DNA from: Scleroderma bovista
Taxonomy: Eukaryota > Basidiomycota > Agaricomycetes > Boletales > Sclerodermataceae
DNA: 58,921 nt
Reading direction: 5' to 3'
Assembly (NCBI GenBank): GCA_037178675.1
Contig: JAYMGJ010000485.1
Location: 1-58,921 of the forward strand
The notes under the pieces are model-generated. The model did not search any database. It worked only from the letters and a program-made list of their open reading frames with translations, and had not been told where the DNA came from. Both the position numbers and the translations under genes were made by a program. This document shows, one piece after another, positions 11,593 to 23,749 of the stretch (position 1 is the first letter of the stretch; each line of letters starts with the position of its first letter).

Positions 11593-14266
11593 GTCAATTT
11601 TTCATCGTTCCACTCAGCAGTACTACTTGTCCTTACCAGCACGTCCAGATAAAAATGAAGAGGGGTTTATGCCCCGCAGCGAAGGAGATCGGATAGATCT
11701 TTTAGTTAGGAGAGTGGTAAGTGAAGAGGTCGTATGGCATCTATTTGGGATCTAACCTATTGCTCGAGGTGTCTTGTACGCAGGTTAGCACTCGCTCCAC
11801 CAGCCATAACATGTTCCACTTACCATTGTTGTATACCGCGAGCGATATTTGCGAACTCGCGCGGGAGAGGGATGAAGGTGACCTCCTAAGGTGACCATTG
11901 ACAGAGTGGGTGATGAGCCGTGGCAGCCACTTACATGACAACGTCCTCCGACATTTTAAAGATTCGTTTTGGGCTGTGAAAGGTTTTAATGGTGAGATCG
12001 AGGATGGTTAGTGCTACGTACACATAGCGAGGCTTTCGGGTGCGATGTGGTTGGAGGTGAAGTGGGATTGCAGGAAGAACTTGGATTCCGTCCATGTTTG
12101 TTGTGGTGGGAGGCAAACAAGATAGTTTAATAGTCACGTGAGGAAAGTCACTCCTGTTTTTCCATGCTACCCGCCCAAATATGGCTAATATTTGACGAAA
12201 TCTGTATATTTAGACCTAGAAGTAGGAACCAATTTGAATCAGTTAGACCAAGTTATATTTCAACGATGATTGGCAGGTCATCCAGCAAGTCGTTTTCGCG
12301 ATCTGTTCAGAGGAACATTGGAATGTCCAGTTGTGGCGTGAAGCTGAATGGCCACCACGATGCGTGAGGGGCCCTGAGGGGTGTCACGACCGTAAACTTC
12401 TTCTTTAATTCGCCATGGCGTGTGCTCGATTGACAGAGATGAACCAGTCTCCAAGAACCCGCAAATAGCATTATCTACGAACAAGCATGAATTTGTCGAT
12501 CCTACTAGTACATGAAATGCAGAATGAACCGCTGCGAGCATAGCTGTCACAGCCTCTACGCAGTGTTAAGGAGGCCGCGCAATAGAAGGACGGCAACAGG
12601 AAGATGCCCAGAGTATGGATCACGAGTTTCGGTGCGCGCAACTGGGAGGACCGGCCTGAAAAATCAGTGAAGGGGACGGGAAAGACCTATGTCACAATGA
12701 AGTCCTTAACGGCCTACAAACCCGTCAATATCGCAGAAAAATGTTTCAAAGACAAAAACATTCCCAGTCGTGGACATCGACAGGTGGCTGCCCTGGAGAA
12801 TGAACCAGCAGAGGGCCTTCGGAGTCAACGAGGACAGTGAAACGATATACGGAAGCCGACCATAATTCTGCAAGCGCAATTATACTGCATAAAAAGAATC
12901 GTGTTAGCACAAGGACGGTGTACCAGAGGTACACGGAGTGCTGCTCGAGGGAGAGCTAGCAGAGTGGTTGAGCAGTAGACCGGAGAATTTGAATGGGCAC
13001 TCAAGTCAAGAGCAGCGTTGGGTCCATGGCCAGAGCGTGTGGATGGTTCAGCAAGCCACTGTATGAAGCTCGTTCGGAGCAGGCGCGGCTGCAGTGCACA
13101 GGCTTCAGGAGTTAATAACCAGATACAACTGACCTAGACGATCTGGAGCAAACATCCTGATAGCTCAAATCGCTGCAGGGACACTGCAGTGAAAAGGATC
13201 AACAATTGGATAAAACGAATGGTCTTCGAGGTCCACACACCGAAGTCAAGATTCTTCTGCCAGATTATCTGTCAATGGCCTCCACTGATCTGTACATACC
13301 AGGAATGCAACCTGAAAATAAACCACGTTGACATTCAGAAATCAAGTTGAAACTGGCTTGTTGTAGGTACATACAACAGTCAAGCACGTGTCAGAGGCAC
13401 ATTGGATGGATGACGAATAAGTAGCACCCACGATCTCATTATCCGATGTGACAGAAATGAACATGATGTCCAAGCACACAAGTGGGGTCGTCGACTTGCA
13501 TGGTGGGTGAGCTTGAAAGGTTGAAGACTTGAAGTACACACCTAAGATGAAGGATTACCTTTTGAGGCACAACCACCATCACAGATTCACACAAGTCGAG
13601 TACACATAGGTCTACCGGTCTATTCCTAAAATTTTATCCGTTCCAGCCTTCAAGCTTCACCTCCTATCACTTCAATGGATGTTGTCAAATCTATCCATTC
13701 CTCTCTACCCAGTCCCCCCATGCCCCATTCGCCTGGAGGAATTCACAATGTTCCACGAGGTTGATGACTCAAATCAGGATTGTATTAGAGTCATTCAAGA
13801 GGCATACAAATCTCACTTTTTAATCAGTAAATTTCACCTAGCAAAAGCCACATAAGAACTGGCGAAACTCATGGATGCAACCCAAGGGAAAGGATGGTCA
13901 ATGCATTTTTGATTCTTGGAGCGAAGTTTCAGACCTCACCGAATAGAAAGATTCTTTTGACCCAACTGTGGTCCATGAACTTCCATCTACAATGAACGTT
14001 TGGTTTGATCCCCTGCGGTTACCAGCCATACACACCTCCAGTGCCCATAGAAGGGACCACGAAAATAACTTCCAGTTTGAATCTTCCTGACTCGCAAGTA
14101 ACGCTACAAGCAGTGCCTCCATTGAAGGTATTGATGTCATCCAAACGAGCCTCAGGTCCACATCCAGTGACCGAAGCACACCCACCAAAGTGCATTCTCC
14201 ATTTGCCATACTACACCCGAGCTGATCATCTCTAGGAAAGGAATGTTAAACCAAAATTTCTTCGTC
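11593..14266. other. Gene-poor region with short minus-strand frames
   Basis: Short minus-strand frames at 11741-12137 (one includes MSEDVV followed by a GTAAGT donor) and 12746-12934 (a hydrophobic stretch then VDSEGPLLVHS) could be exon remnants, but reading phases do not join cleanly. Nothing recognisable was found between 12.9 and 14.26 kb. Confidence 0.3.
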
Positions 14267-14337
14267 GCATTAATGGGGTAGTGGTAACCTGGGTCGTTGC
14301 CATCGACCCGCCGGGGGTTCGATTCCCCCTTAATGCA
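14267..14337 (+). tRNA. tRNA-Gly(GCC), copy 1
   Basis: A 71-nt cloverleaf: the acceptor stem GCATTAA pairs with TTAATGC followed by discriminator A. The anticodon stem GGTCG/CGACC encloses the loop TTGCCAT, giving anticodon GCC. The T arm is GGGGG-TTCGATT-CCCCC, a fully paired stem, and contains the B-box GGTTCGATTCC. A T-rich tract follows about 13 nt downstream, fitting a Pol III terminator. Confidence 0.93.
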
Positions 14338-15368
14338 TTGGATGCGCATTTTTTTTCCCTCAGTCCCATTCGTCAGCTCACATGCAAGCTTAAAGACAAA
14401 GTAGGGAAATGGACACAAACATACATCTGAGTAGTGGTGACTGATGCATGTATAATAGTAAGTCATGCATGGAACGTTGGGTCAGATGAGATCTCTTAAA
14501 TCATCTGGATGTGAAGAAACCGAAGTCAGAAAAAGAAGTCACCTATTACAAAACTTACCTTTAGACACTCGTCTAGTTTAATGTTGATCGTTACTCGCTT
14601 CTTACCGTTGATAAGCCTGGCTTGACACCACTGACGCTGGAAAGGAGGGTGTTTATACTTGACTTAACAATGTTGGCATGGACGTAGCCGTCATCGTTCA
14701 CCACTGCTTGCACCTCCAAGATGACAATCCGTCTGCTCATCTGGGGTATACGTTTTGGCAGCCGCCGCCCCTGCGTTTGGCAGGCGTTCGACATTACGGG
14801 CAAAAGGAGTTCAGAAGTTAGGGATAGCTTACAAAATGGCATCCTCGAGGAACTGCAAACAACGTCCTTCGTCCTTCGCGAATTTGGCGATCTTTGCTCA
14901 TGGAGTACCTCCGGTGCAGAATTTGCAAACGTGATTCATCCGTGACGATAGTAGATTGGGCTCGAGATCCAGTGTAGTGTAGATGTGTACGAACACCTAC
15001 CGCGCAACCTCAACACCGCTCCGCTTCTTAGCACACAGTATATCGTGCAGTGTTTTTCTTGCTTCACGAGGACCCTGTTGTAGTGCAAAGTGTAGTCACA
15101 GTGGAGCGAAGCGCTGATGTACCTTCTCGAGAGCAAACTCCTCACAACCTTGACTGTAAATCTCGTGTCTTCTCCGTGGTTGATGAAGGCAAGCTGTAAT
15201 GGTCAAATACACACAGCCGAGAGATGAATTTTATGGTCTGTTCAGAACATCGAGTGGTCTGCAATGTTGTTCCTCCAGGTCATTTCATCTTCGAGGAGGA
15301 TGAACTGAGTGCTGCAAAAGACCACTGTGCCAACCATTACTCACAAAAAAAAACCCCATCGCATTGAT
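14338..15368. other. Spacer between tRNA-Gly copies 1 and 2
   Basis: About 1 kb with no supported coding frame. The two flanking tRNA genes are convergent, and each ends at a T-rich Pol III terminator inside this spacer. Confidence 0.4.
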
Positions 15369-15439
15369 TGCATTAAGAGGGAATCGAACCCCCGGCGGGT
15401 CGATGGCAACGACCCAGGTTACCACTACCCCATTAATGC
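15369..15439 (-). tRNA. tRNA-Gly(GCC), copy 2
   Basis: Read on the minus strand, this is a 71-nt copy nearly identical to copy 1: the same acceptor stem, anticodon arm and GCC anticodon. The only difference I see in the body is in the T stem (GGGGG/CCCTC), which creates one G-T wobble pair and is shared with copy 3. The plus-strand A run at 15348-15356 is the minus-strand poly-T terminator. Confidence 0.93.
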
Positions 15440-15748
15440 GATACATGCAAGGACACAGAATGCGACCTTCAGGTGCCAGCGCCCGCCTCCCCCCTTGGGT
15501 CTTCTTGAAGTTGGACGTGGATGATCCGAGAGCGAAACACGTGCCATCCGCCCTCATCTCGACGATTCAGTCCACAGCTGCTGTCCTGCTGCGGACCGGA
15601 GCCTCCGCATTTCGGTCATATCGAGAAGTCCAGTGATGTTCCATAGGAGGTGATCCAAGTCGACCCGTTCTCATACTTCAAGCACCGCCTACTCGGCGTC
15701 TGCCACCGTCGTTGAACCACTGTATTCCTAGTGAAACCATCCCAGACC

Positions 15749-18700
15749 ATGGACTCGCCGATCGCATTGCTCGGAGGTCGCGTCTGGCCGACTGTCCTAC
15801 CATTGTTCAATATCTTACGGAGCATCGTGCCACAGTACATCCAGTTCTGGTTCCAGCAGATATCCTGCCTCCTAGCTGTCTCAACTTGCCCATGGATAAC
15901 TCCCCTTACCCCTATTGGATTCCCAGACTCAGGTAACGGTCTTTGGTACACATCTCCGGGGACGAGGTGGGCACAGGAACTCCTCCCAATCGGGAACGGG
16001 CACTTGGCTGGTATGATCTCGTTCATAGTCATAGCTTCTTATCTGAAGCATTTACACCCTGCAGCAATGGTACCTGGAGGGACGATTCAAGAATCGATAC
16101 AGCTTAATATAGAGTCCCTATGGTCTGGCGGACCTTTTCAGGATCCTGTATGTCACCACCAACCAATTATAATCACCAGTAGAGCTTACAGGTACGGTTT
16201 ACAGACGTACAATGGCGGAAATGATTTGCGCTCGCAGCGAACCAAACTGGCATGGGCAATGCAGGGAATTCGTGAGGCTATTTTTGCCAGTCCGAATGGC
16301 ACCGTCGATAGTGAGTCCTCATTTCTTCTGCTCGGGATATTTTAGGATGCAAAACGCTTTCCCAAAGACATTTCCGAGATCATGTCACCTGCTGGTGCCT
16401 ATGGTACGTGAATACAGATCATCTACCTCACAGTTTGTTCTCGATGCTAAACTCTGCTCTTCATCTTCATAAGGCTCGTATGCAGGAGCGGGTTACATTC
16501 TGGTAACAATGGATTCAACAAGTCCAGTGGATAAATATGCAAGGTGGCTGGATCTCGATCAAGCAGTTTTACTCTCGGCGTGGTCGCAAAACGGTGCAAA
16601 TTTCCTACGGTACTCGTTCTCTGTTTCCGCGGTGCAATAAAACCTGACACCAGTTTGATAGGCAGTCATTCTGTTCACATCCCTTGCAGGCTTGCGTACA
16701 ATATGTCAATACCACGGCGTTCGCTCTCCCAACCCTCACTTACGCTTACTCAGTGGATCCCGAAACATTACTTCCCACCCCCAATGTCACCTGTCTCGAC
16801 AGCTCAACTCTACGCATCAGGAACGTGGTATCCAGTCCCGGTATGCTTTACGAGATCCTTGCACACGTCGAGGCTCCAGGTGGCATCGTCTCATGTACCC
16901 CAATTACTGCCTCAGGTCCGCCTAATGCTACACTTACTGTGACTGGCGCCTCCGAAGCGTGGTTGACGTGGGTTGGCGACACGGACTACAGCATGGAAGC
17001 CGGGAATGCCGCTTCCGACTTCTCTTTCCAGGGAACAGACCCTCACAACAACCTTGTCACGCTTTTATACTCTACTGCCATTGGCAGTAAATCCTACACT
17101 TCCATTTTGGATGAACACATTGCAGACTACTCGTCGCTCGTGAACAAGTTCTCTCTCTCACTTGGTCAGACTCCGGATTTCAAGACACCTACGGACAAGC
17201 TTGTTTCGTCATACCATACATCAATCGGCAATCCTTACCTAGAATGGTTACTGTTCAATTTTGGAAGATACCTATTGGTTTGCAGTGCGAGAGGCACCTT
17301 GCCTGCGAACTTGCAAGGAAAATGGGCGGACGGTTTAGTTAATGCTTGGGGTTCCGGTAAGATTATTATTTACTTCATGAACAGTATCAATAACGCACCT
17401 CTACTTGCAGATTATCGTGAGTGCATTTGTTTCAGACATACGCTCAGTGCTGAATTCGCTGCGAGACTCGAACATTAATATCCAGATGAATTATTGGTTT
17501 GCTGAGATGACCAATCTAGATGTCTCGCATTCACTATTCAATTATTTCGAGGTAAGACTCAGCCTTTCCATGTAGCCGGAATGTGGTTTATATCGGTGTA
17601 GAACACTTGGGTCCCCCGTGGTGCATATACAGCCGAGATCCTGTATAACATCAGCCACGGATGGGTCACACATAATGAGGTATGTTCACTTGTAGTATAT
17701 ACGCAATAACAATTCACGTTGTTTTCGATCCAGATGAATGTAAGGCACCTTCGTTACTCTGGCTGGGTACGTTTATGTTGTTATATCACAGATTTTCGGA
17801 CATACCGGAATGAAGTTGTCGGGAAACTCGGCTTTGTGGGCAAACTATCCTGGTACGTTTCCTGCACATTGGCAGGTCCCAGTTTCATATCGCGTTCTCT
17901 GTAGAGTCAAATGCTTGGATGGTTTGCTTTCCAGCATCATTTGGAGATGGTTAACTGACTACATCCATAGATGATCCATGTCTGGGATCACTTTGATCAC
18001 ACCAACGATGTTCAATGGTGGAAGCGTCAAGGATGGCCCCTTCTTAAGGTAAATGGTGCGAACATCATTCTAGACGGGAGACTTATTCTGGTTAAGGGCG
18101 CGGCGAGTTTTCATCTGGAAAAGCTCATCCAAGACGTATACTTCAATGATTCGACCCTCGTTACCTCACCTTGCAACTCTCCTGAGCAACCACCAATTAC
18201 CTTTGGTATGTTCCAGCACACATGAAACCAGTCAAAAGTGGTTGCTCAGCGACGAACAGGATGCGCCCATTCTCAGCAACTCATTTGGCAGCTATTCAAT
18301 GCAATTGAGAAAGGTTTCATTGCCGCTGGTGATAGTGACCTTGCGTTTCTCGACGGTATGTGAAATGGATTTCACTTTACCGAAGTCACATATTTCGTCA
18401 GCTGTGCGTACGAAGCGGGAAATGATGGACAAGGGTCTTCGGATTGGTCAGTGGGGTCAACTACAAGGTCAGCTATATCTGTTATTGAGTTATTGAGTTT
18501 TGCTCTAGTAACCATCCCTTACACCATAGAGTGGAAAATAGACATGGATCGTCCGACTGATACCCATCGCCATCTGAGCCACTTGATAGGTGTACGCCTT
18601 TTTTATCTGACGTGCCCAGCTCGTTGAATCCCGTCCACAGCTATATCCAGGATATGCTATAGCATCGTATTCCCCTTCCTTACAGGGCGGATTAATGATT

Positions 18701-19377
18701 GACGGGGCTTCCATAACTTATACCAAGGAGGACGTTCTCGATGCTGCTGAAATCAGTCTCATTCATAGAGGCAATGGTACCGGACTAGATGCGGATGCAG
18801 GATGGGAAAAACTTTGGAGGGCTGCAGCTTGGGCGCAGCTCGGCAATGCAACCGAGTTCTACAAGGAGTTGACTGTATGTGACGTTTCTTACTCTTGGAC
18901 TCCATTTCGTTGACACCTGGTCCCCCCATTTCCAGTATGCTATAGAGAGGAACTTCGCGCCCAACTTGTTTTCTCTGTATACCTATGGATCGACTATCTT
19001 CCAGATCGACGCGAACTTTGGATACCCCGCTTCAGTGCTGGTGAGTCTCCACTTGTAGTTCAACTACCGATGCCAATGATGCGTTCCAGAATGCATTGCT
19101 TCAAGCGCCAGACGTAGCCCAGATGGATATTCCCTTAGAAGTAACCCTCCTCCCGGCCTTACCTCTAAATTGGTCTTCGGGCTCGATTAAAGGCGCACGC
19201 CTACGTGGTGGAATAACGGTTGATCTGGCTTGGAAAGACGGAAAGCCCAATATGGCCAAGTTCACTGTTGATGGCGATACCGCTGGTCGGGTCAGAGATG
19301 TCAGGGTGAACTATGGTGATCGAGTCGTTGGGGAGTTTAGGAGCCATCCTGGGACGGTCAAGGTTATTTTGTTTTGA
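15749..19377 (+). CDS. GH95 alpha-L-fucosidase-like glycoside hydrolase
   Basis: Family GH95 enzymes remove alpha-L-fucose (some alpha-L-galactose) by inversion. The N-terminal domain begins SGNGLWYTSPGTRWAQ and LPIGNGHLA. The (alpha/alpha)6 region has SARGTLPANLQGKWADG, then HSNINIQMNYW near 17470, reached across an intron. Its two asparagines (N-I-N) match the catalytic asparagines of characterised members. TSPCNSPEQPP near 18170 carries the probable general-acid glutamate, and QIDANFGYPASV near 19010 the aspartate. The C-terminal beta domain ends at stop 19375-19377. There are over a dozen short introns; all tested junctions keep frame, so the gene looks intact. The N-terminus is the weak point: ATG 15749 is in frame, but no clean signal peptide is seen, so an upstream exon or another start is possible. 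tRNA-Gly genes flank it on both sides. Confidence 0.88.
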
Positions 19378-19521
19378 TGATAACTTATCACGGACGTGGT
19401 ATGCTGTTGTACGAGCTTACCTTTGAGCACTCCAGGTGTTGGGTGCTTGTGTAACTTATGTACGCTATCGTTGGAATGCAATTTTCCTCGAGGTGTAGTC
19501 CTGCGAAACTCCATTTGCACC

Positions 19522-19592
19522 GCATTAATGGGGTAGTGGTAACCTGGGTCGTTGCCATCGACCCGCCGGGGGTTCGATTCCCTCTTAATGCA
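19522..19592 (+). tRNA. tRNA-Gly(GCC), copy 3
   Basis: A 71-nt gene with the same acceptor stem, D arm, anticodon arm (loop TTGCCAT, anticodon GCC) and B-box as the other two. It has the CCCTC T-stem variant of copy 2 and is followed by TTTTTT within 6 nt, a good Pol III terminator. It lies 145 bp past the GH95 stop codon. Confidence 0.93.
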
Positions 19593-19674
19593 ATTGCTTT
19601 TTTGAGTAGTACTAGTAGTATCATTTTGGATACCCTGGACTCCCCGAGTTCTCTCTCTCTCCGCTGCCGTGAGA

Positions 19675-20368
19675 ATGGAGAACATTTTGTTCAGAAACGT
19701 GAGCTCCTACGATCTGGGCAGGGTCGTAGAGATCGAATGCGAATGTGAGTCTTCCAGCTTCAGTTCACATTGATTACCCAACATAATATCCAAGGCTATC
19801 CGCCAGAAGAATGCGGTAGCCTCGACACGCTTAGGTTGGTCCGATTGGGAGATCGGAGCCCCATTTACTCATGATTATGGCAAGTCATCGACAGGCCAAT
19901 GCTCCTGATCTATTCCTAGGAGCATACCTGGTAAAATCTCCGGAGAGTCATGAACTCATTGGCTATGTGTGCTCGACACTTTCCCCATCGCAATCCTTGA
20001 CACTTGATTCCATGGCCAACCATGTATCGGGCGCCTCGTCTGTATGCTTGTACTCTGTCAACGTTACCCCAGCACATCGCAGGAAGGGCATTGCTTCGGC
20101 CATGCTGCGCGAGTATATATCCAGGATAAACGCCATGAGGACATATGATCGAATTCTCTTGATCACGCATGAGGAGCTCCGACCGCTTTATGAGCGTGTA
20201 GGGTTCGAATTTGTTGGCCCGAGCTCGGTCCAACTTGGATCGAAGCCTTGGTACGAGATGCGCAAGATCTTGGAACGGTCCGACATCTGCACCTCCCAAC
20301 CTGAGCATGATACCCTTGTCTCTACTACTATAGAACGTAGGCATTCAGGGCGCAATCAGGCCAACTAG
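19675..20368 (+). CDS. GNAT N-acetyltransferase (AANAT-like), short paralogue
   Basis: Three exons (19675-19744, 19795-19834, 19885-20368) sum to 594 nt and encode 197 residues. It resembles fungal arylalkylamine/polyamine-type N-acetyltransferases, which transfer acetyl from acetyl-CoA to an amine. Visible motifs are APDLFLGAYL, ELIGYVCSTLS, and the acetyl-CoA loop HRRKGIASAMLREYI, followed by LLITHEELRPLYERVGFEFVG and the PWYEM element near the C-terminus. Exon boundaries and phases match those of the gene at 21795, showing tandem duplication. Unlike that neighbour, it stops shortly after the GNAT fold (tail ...RRHSGRNQAN) and has no zinc domain. No MSS4-like remnant was seen downstream. 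The substrate is unknown. Confidence 0.85.
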
Positions 20369-21794
20369 AGTGATAAACACAGACGCAGATACTACTATGG
20401 TTAGACTGCTAGCCGCTTTTCTACGTCCTACAAACCTGCATTGTCATCTTCGCTGTCTTCGCTGTCTTTTCCGTGTCTTTGCTATGTCTTTCTACATAAT
20501 GTTTTGATCTTTGTTGTTGCAATATTTCTGTGGAATATTACCTGTCCTCGGGCATCCGCACCCTGACGGGTTTACTGTTTACTGCGATATATAAAATAAC
20601 AAAACAGAGGTATCAACATATTTAGCTTTTCGTTCCGCCCATACCATCGATCGAAGGCGGAGACAGTGGTGGAGTGACATCATGCGCTCTTGCAAGAGAA
20701 AGACTAATATGAAGAGGAAACAGCCTGCGCGAGAGAAGATGAGCGAGGCCAAGATGATATGTAGACCGTATGCCTGAACAAATACGTCGTGCATGGTGCG
20801 CACCTCGACCGGAAAATAACTACACAAACCACCACTCTGAATTGGTCCAGTCCGTGTTATGGATAGATTGCGAGATGTCAGAAAACAGCGAAAATGTACA
20901 GCCTACCGGTACGGTACCATAGATAGATGACGAAGTGCGAGTGGGGGATGTGATGCAACATGAATGACTCACGAACCACTGTTCAGTCAGTTTATAGCAC
21001 ACGTCTCACTACGTCATTATTCCATACCGTTGTTACTCACTTCCACCCATATTCACATGTCCTGACTTACGGTATCACAGAAAACTCGTCGCACATACCT
21101 GAAAAATGCTCACATGGAAGGTCCAACATGGGGCACTGCCTTGAAGGACCGTAAACTCAGAGAAGGAAAGAAATTTCACGAACCATTATCAAGCACTGAT
21201 CTGCTGACCGGAAAAATACTGTGATGATGTTCATGCACGGAGGAGCGAAACAACAGATATCAGTAGTTCACCGGAGCCGCATTTTTAAGCTTTACTCTCT
21301 CATTCCCAGTGGGACTAACAACGCACCCGTGGATGCAGAAGATAGACGCAGCGCATTAGTTGTCAGCACCAGAACTAGCTGTTAATAAGCACTCAACTAA
21401 AATCAAGTGCAAAAGCTATCACCAAAGACTGCTTCCCGGTGAATGATACGATAAACTTGAGGACGAGTAGACCCCACAGCATCCCCGATCGATCAATGAG
21501 TGGGCAGTGGTTTGGTCCTAACCTGTCCTGACCAGTATTTGCACAGTTTTCCGAGTTTAACATGTTCGTTCGTTTCTAAACAAACATGTGTAGATGTGTA
21601 AGGCGTCTGGTTTCTGCATCTGATAGTCTGTAATGAGTTGGTTAGATCGTGCGGGACTGGAGTCTGGAGCAGCCAAGAAATTATGTAATCGTGACTGCTT
21701 GTGCAAACAAACAGTGAATGACTGATTTGAAGTTCTGCCAGATCACAGCACTTTTGATTCTGTTCATCACAACCTTTTCCTCTCTGGCTTTGGA
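20369..21794. other. Spacer between the two GNAT genes
   Basis: About 1.4 kb. A minus-strand frame at 20579-20827 has a hydrophobic core (LHIILASLIFSRAGCFLFIL) and might be part of a small membrane-protein gene with an upstream exon near 20.9 kb. No start, splice pattern or family supports it firmly. Nothing else was recognised. Confidence 0.3.
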
Positions 21795-23052
21795 ATGGAA
21801 AATGTATTGTTCAGGAATGTAACCTCCGATGAACTGGAGAGGGCTATAGAGATTGAATGTGAATGTGAGCCTTCCAGATTCTCGCATTCCCAATTACACC
21901 ACTGATGACCTAGCCCCATTCAAGGCTTTCCACCAGATGAAGCTGCTAGCCTGGAATCGCTTATGTTTGTCTGATTCAAGTATCTTTGTCGATTTGCTCA
22001 TAATTCCAAGATATCGACAGGCTCATGCTCCAGACCTATTCCTAGGAGCGTATCTCGCAAAATCGCCAGAACATCATGAACTCATTGGTTACGTGTGTTC
22101 AACGCTTTCTCCATCGCAATCCTTGACACATGATTCCATGTCCAAACACGTATTGGGCTCTTCATCTGTATGTGTCCACTCAGTTACCATTACCCCTGCG
22201 CATCGCAGGAAGGGCATTGCCTCGGCTCTTCTGCGCGAGTATATATCAAGGCTAAGCGCTGCAGGAGAATATGAAAGAATCCTCTTGATTACGCATGAGG
22301 AGTTCCGACGATTCTATGAGGGTGTAGGGTTCGAATTTGTTGGCCTGAGCCCAGTTCAGCACGGATCGCAGCCATGGTACGAGATGCGCAAGGTCTTGCC
22401 ACGGAGCGAGATAACTCCGTCTGCACCTCCTGAGCAACCCCAGTCTCTACCTTTTGGCCTTCTAGAAGCACTGAAGCCTTCTGGGGGAAAGGCGACTGCT
22501 CAAATTCTTCAGGATTTCCCAGGAGGTGTACAGGACGTTTGTACTCTGCACAATGGAGATGGTGTGTTAAAGAATAAGTACGATCTTATTTGCCCGCGTA
22601 CTGGATGCAGATGTGTTATATTGAAGAGTGGTGTGGGAGATTTGGATGAAAAGGCCAATGTCGATGTAAGGTGCATTCTGATCTTCACCCACGCTACTTA
22701 CCTTCAAGATATCGTGCGTCCAGATGGATCCACCTAACAAGTCTATCCATCCAGATCTCACACCGCTTCCAGCTCCACCCGTAACAACACATTGGTGGCT
22801 GATCAGGCCATCTCCGTTTGCATTTGAGAATATCGGCTTCACCCGTCCGGTCCCACCAGGTGACCAGTCTTCCGGTACGTGCAGTGTGTTGAAGTGCTCT
22901 GCTCATTGCCTGATGAAAATTTTCACGAAGAACCAACGAAGAAGCTGAAGTTACTCATTTGTGCTGAATGCGACTTAGGTCCTCTTGGCTGGACGGAGGA
23001 AGGAGGGTCGGAATTTTGGCTTGCATGCTCAAGGGTGAAGTATTCTGCGTGA
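21795..23052 (+). CDS. GNAT acetyltransferase fused to MSS4/DSS4-like domain
   Basis: Five exons (21795-21864, 21925-21964, 22011-22665, 22724-22874, 22931-23052) sum to 1038 nt, 345 residues. Residues 1 to about 180 are an AANAT-like GNAT domain with acetyl-CoA loop HRRKGIASALL at about 101-111. The same uninterrupted exon 3 then runs through a linker (PPEQPQSLPFG...) into an MSS4/DSS4 domain. It shows CPRTGCRC (Cys231, 236, 238), then WWLIRPSPFAFENIGF, and LLICAECDLGPLGW (Cys316, 319) with SEFWLACSRVKY near the end. MSS4/DSS4 proteins bind Rab GTPases through a zinc-held fold and stabilise the nucleotide-free form. The fusion sits in one exon, so it is not an artefact of joining two genes across an intron. 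Roles of the fused protein are inference: a Rab regulator carrying an acetyltransferase module. Confidence 0.88.
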
Positions 23053-23749
23053 TCGTGGAAAACAAAGTTCGATGATCATGCTATTTGGCCAACATAAAAA
23101 GTTCTGTACTCACCGAACAATTGAATTCATCGAGCAGACAGGTTTCCAGGTTTCCGTATCGATAGACTTGACGTTTCGAAGATAGCTACGAAATAGTATT
23201 ACATACGTTCCATCGAAGGACTGTATCCTCATGTACCTGTTTCCAGAGTAGGAAGCCTCTGATAGCTTTCCTGAGCTTCTCCACAGCTTGAACTTCATCG
23301 ACCGGAGCCTTATCGGTGACCCATGGCTCATATAAGGAGTCTCCGTACAGTAATACCGCGGGAAGATTTCTGTCCTTCAAACCGTATTAGGATTCAGAAG
23401 GTCCCTGATAGTGGTCCGTCCTGCACCCATTGCCTGGCAGAGCAACCAAGTTCTAACTCTTTATTCAAGCAGGGCCCGGCCTCCGGTAAGCGTCTTCGCA
23501 TTTTCACTCCAGCTGTTATACAAGTATTCTAGATCTACAAGGGATGTCGAGCTTGTGGGAAATAGTCATGGACCCTATCCTAGTATTTAGACTTGTTGGC
23601 GGAATACTTAGGAGTGCTGTGCACGACGCCGCCGTTCGCTCAAACGTCTACCACCAATAAGGGTCCTATTTTTCAAGTAGGTATAAGAGGATGAGAAATG
23701 CCTGTGTGTGTTGCCGGATCTTGGGCCCTTCATATTGCTTTCTCTCACT
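23053..23749. other. Spacer with possible minus-strand exon fragment
   Basis: A minus-strand frame at 23186-23380 looks protein-like (AVLLYGDSLYEPWV, then AVEKLRKAIRGFLLWKQVHEDT). It may be a fragment of a gene or pseudogene, but I find no start, no partner exon and no family. Otherwise nothing is seen. Confidence 0.3.
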
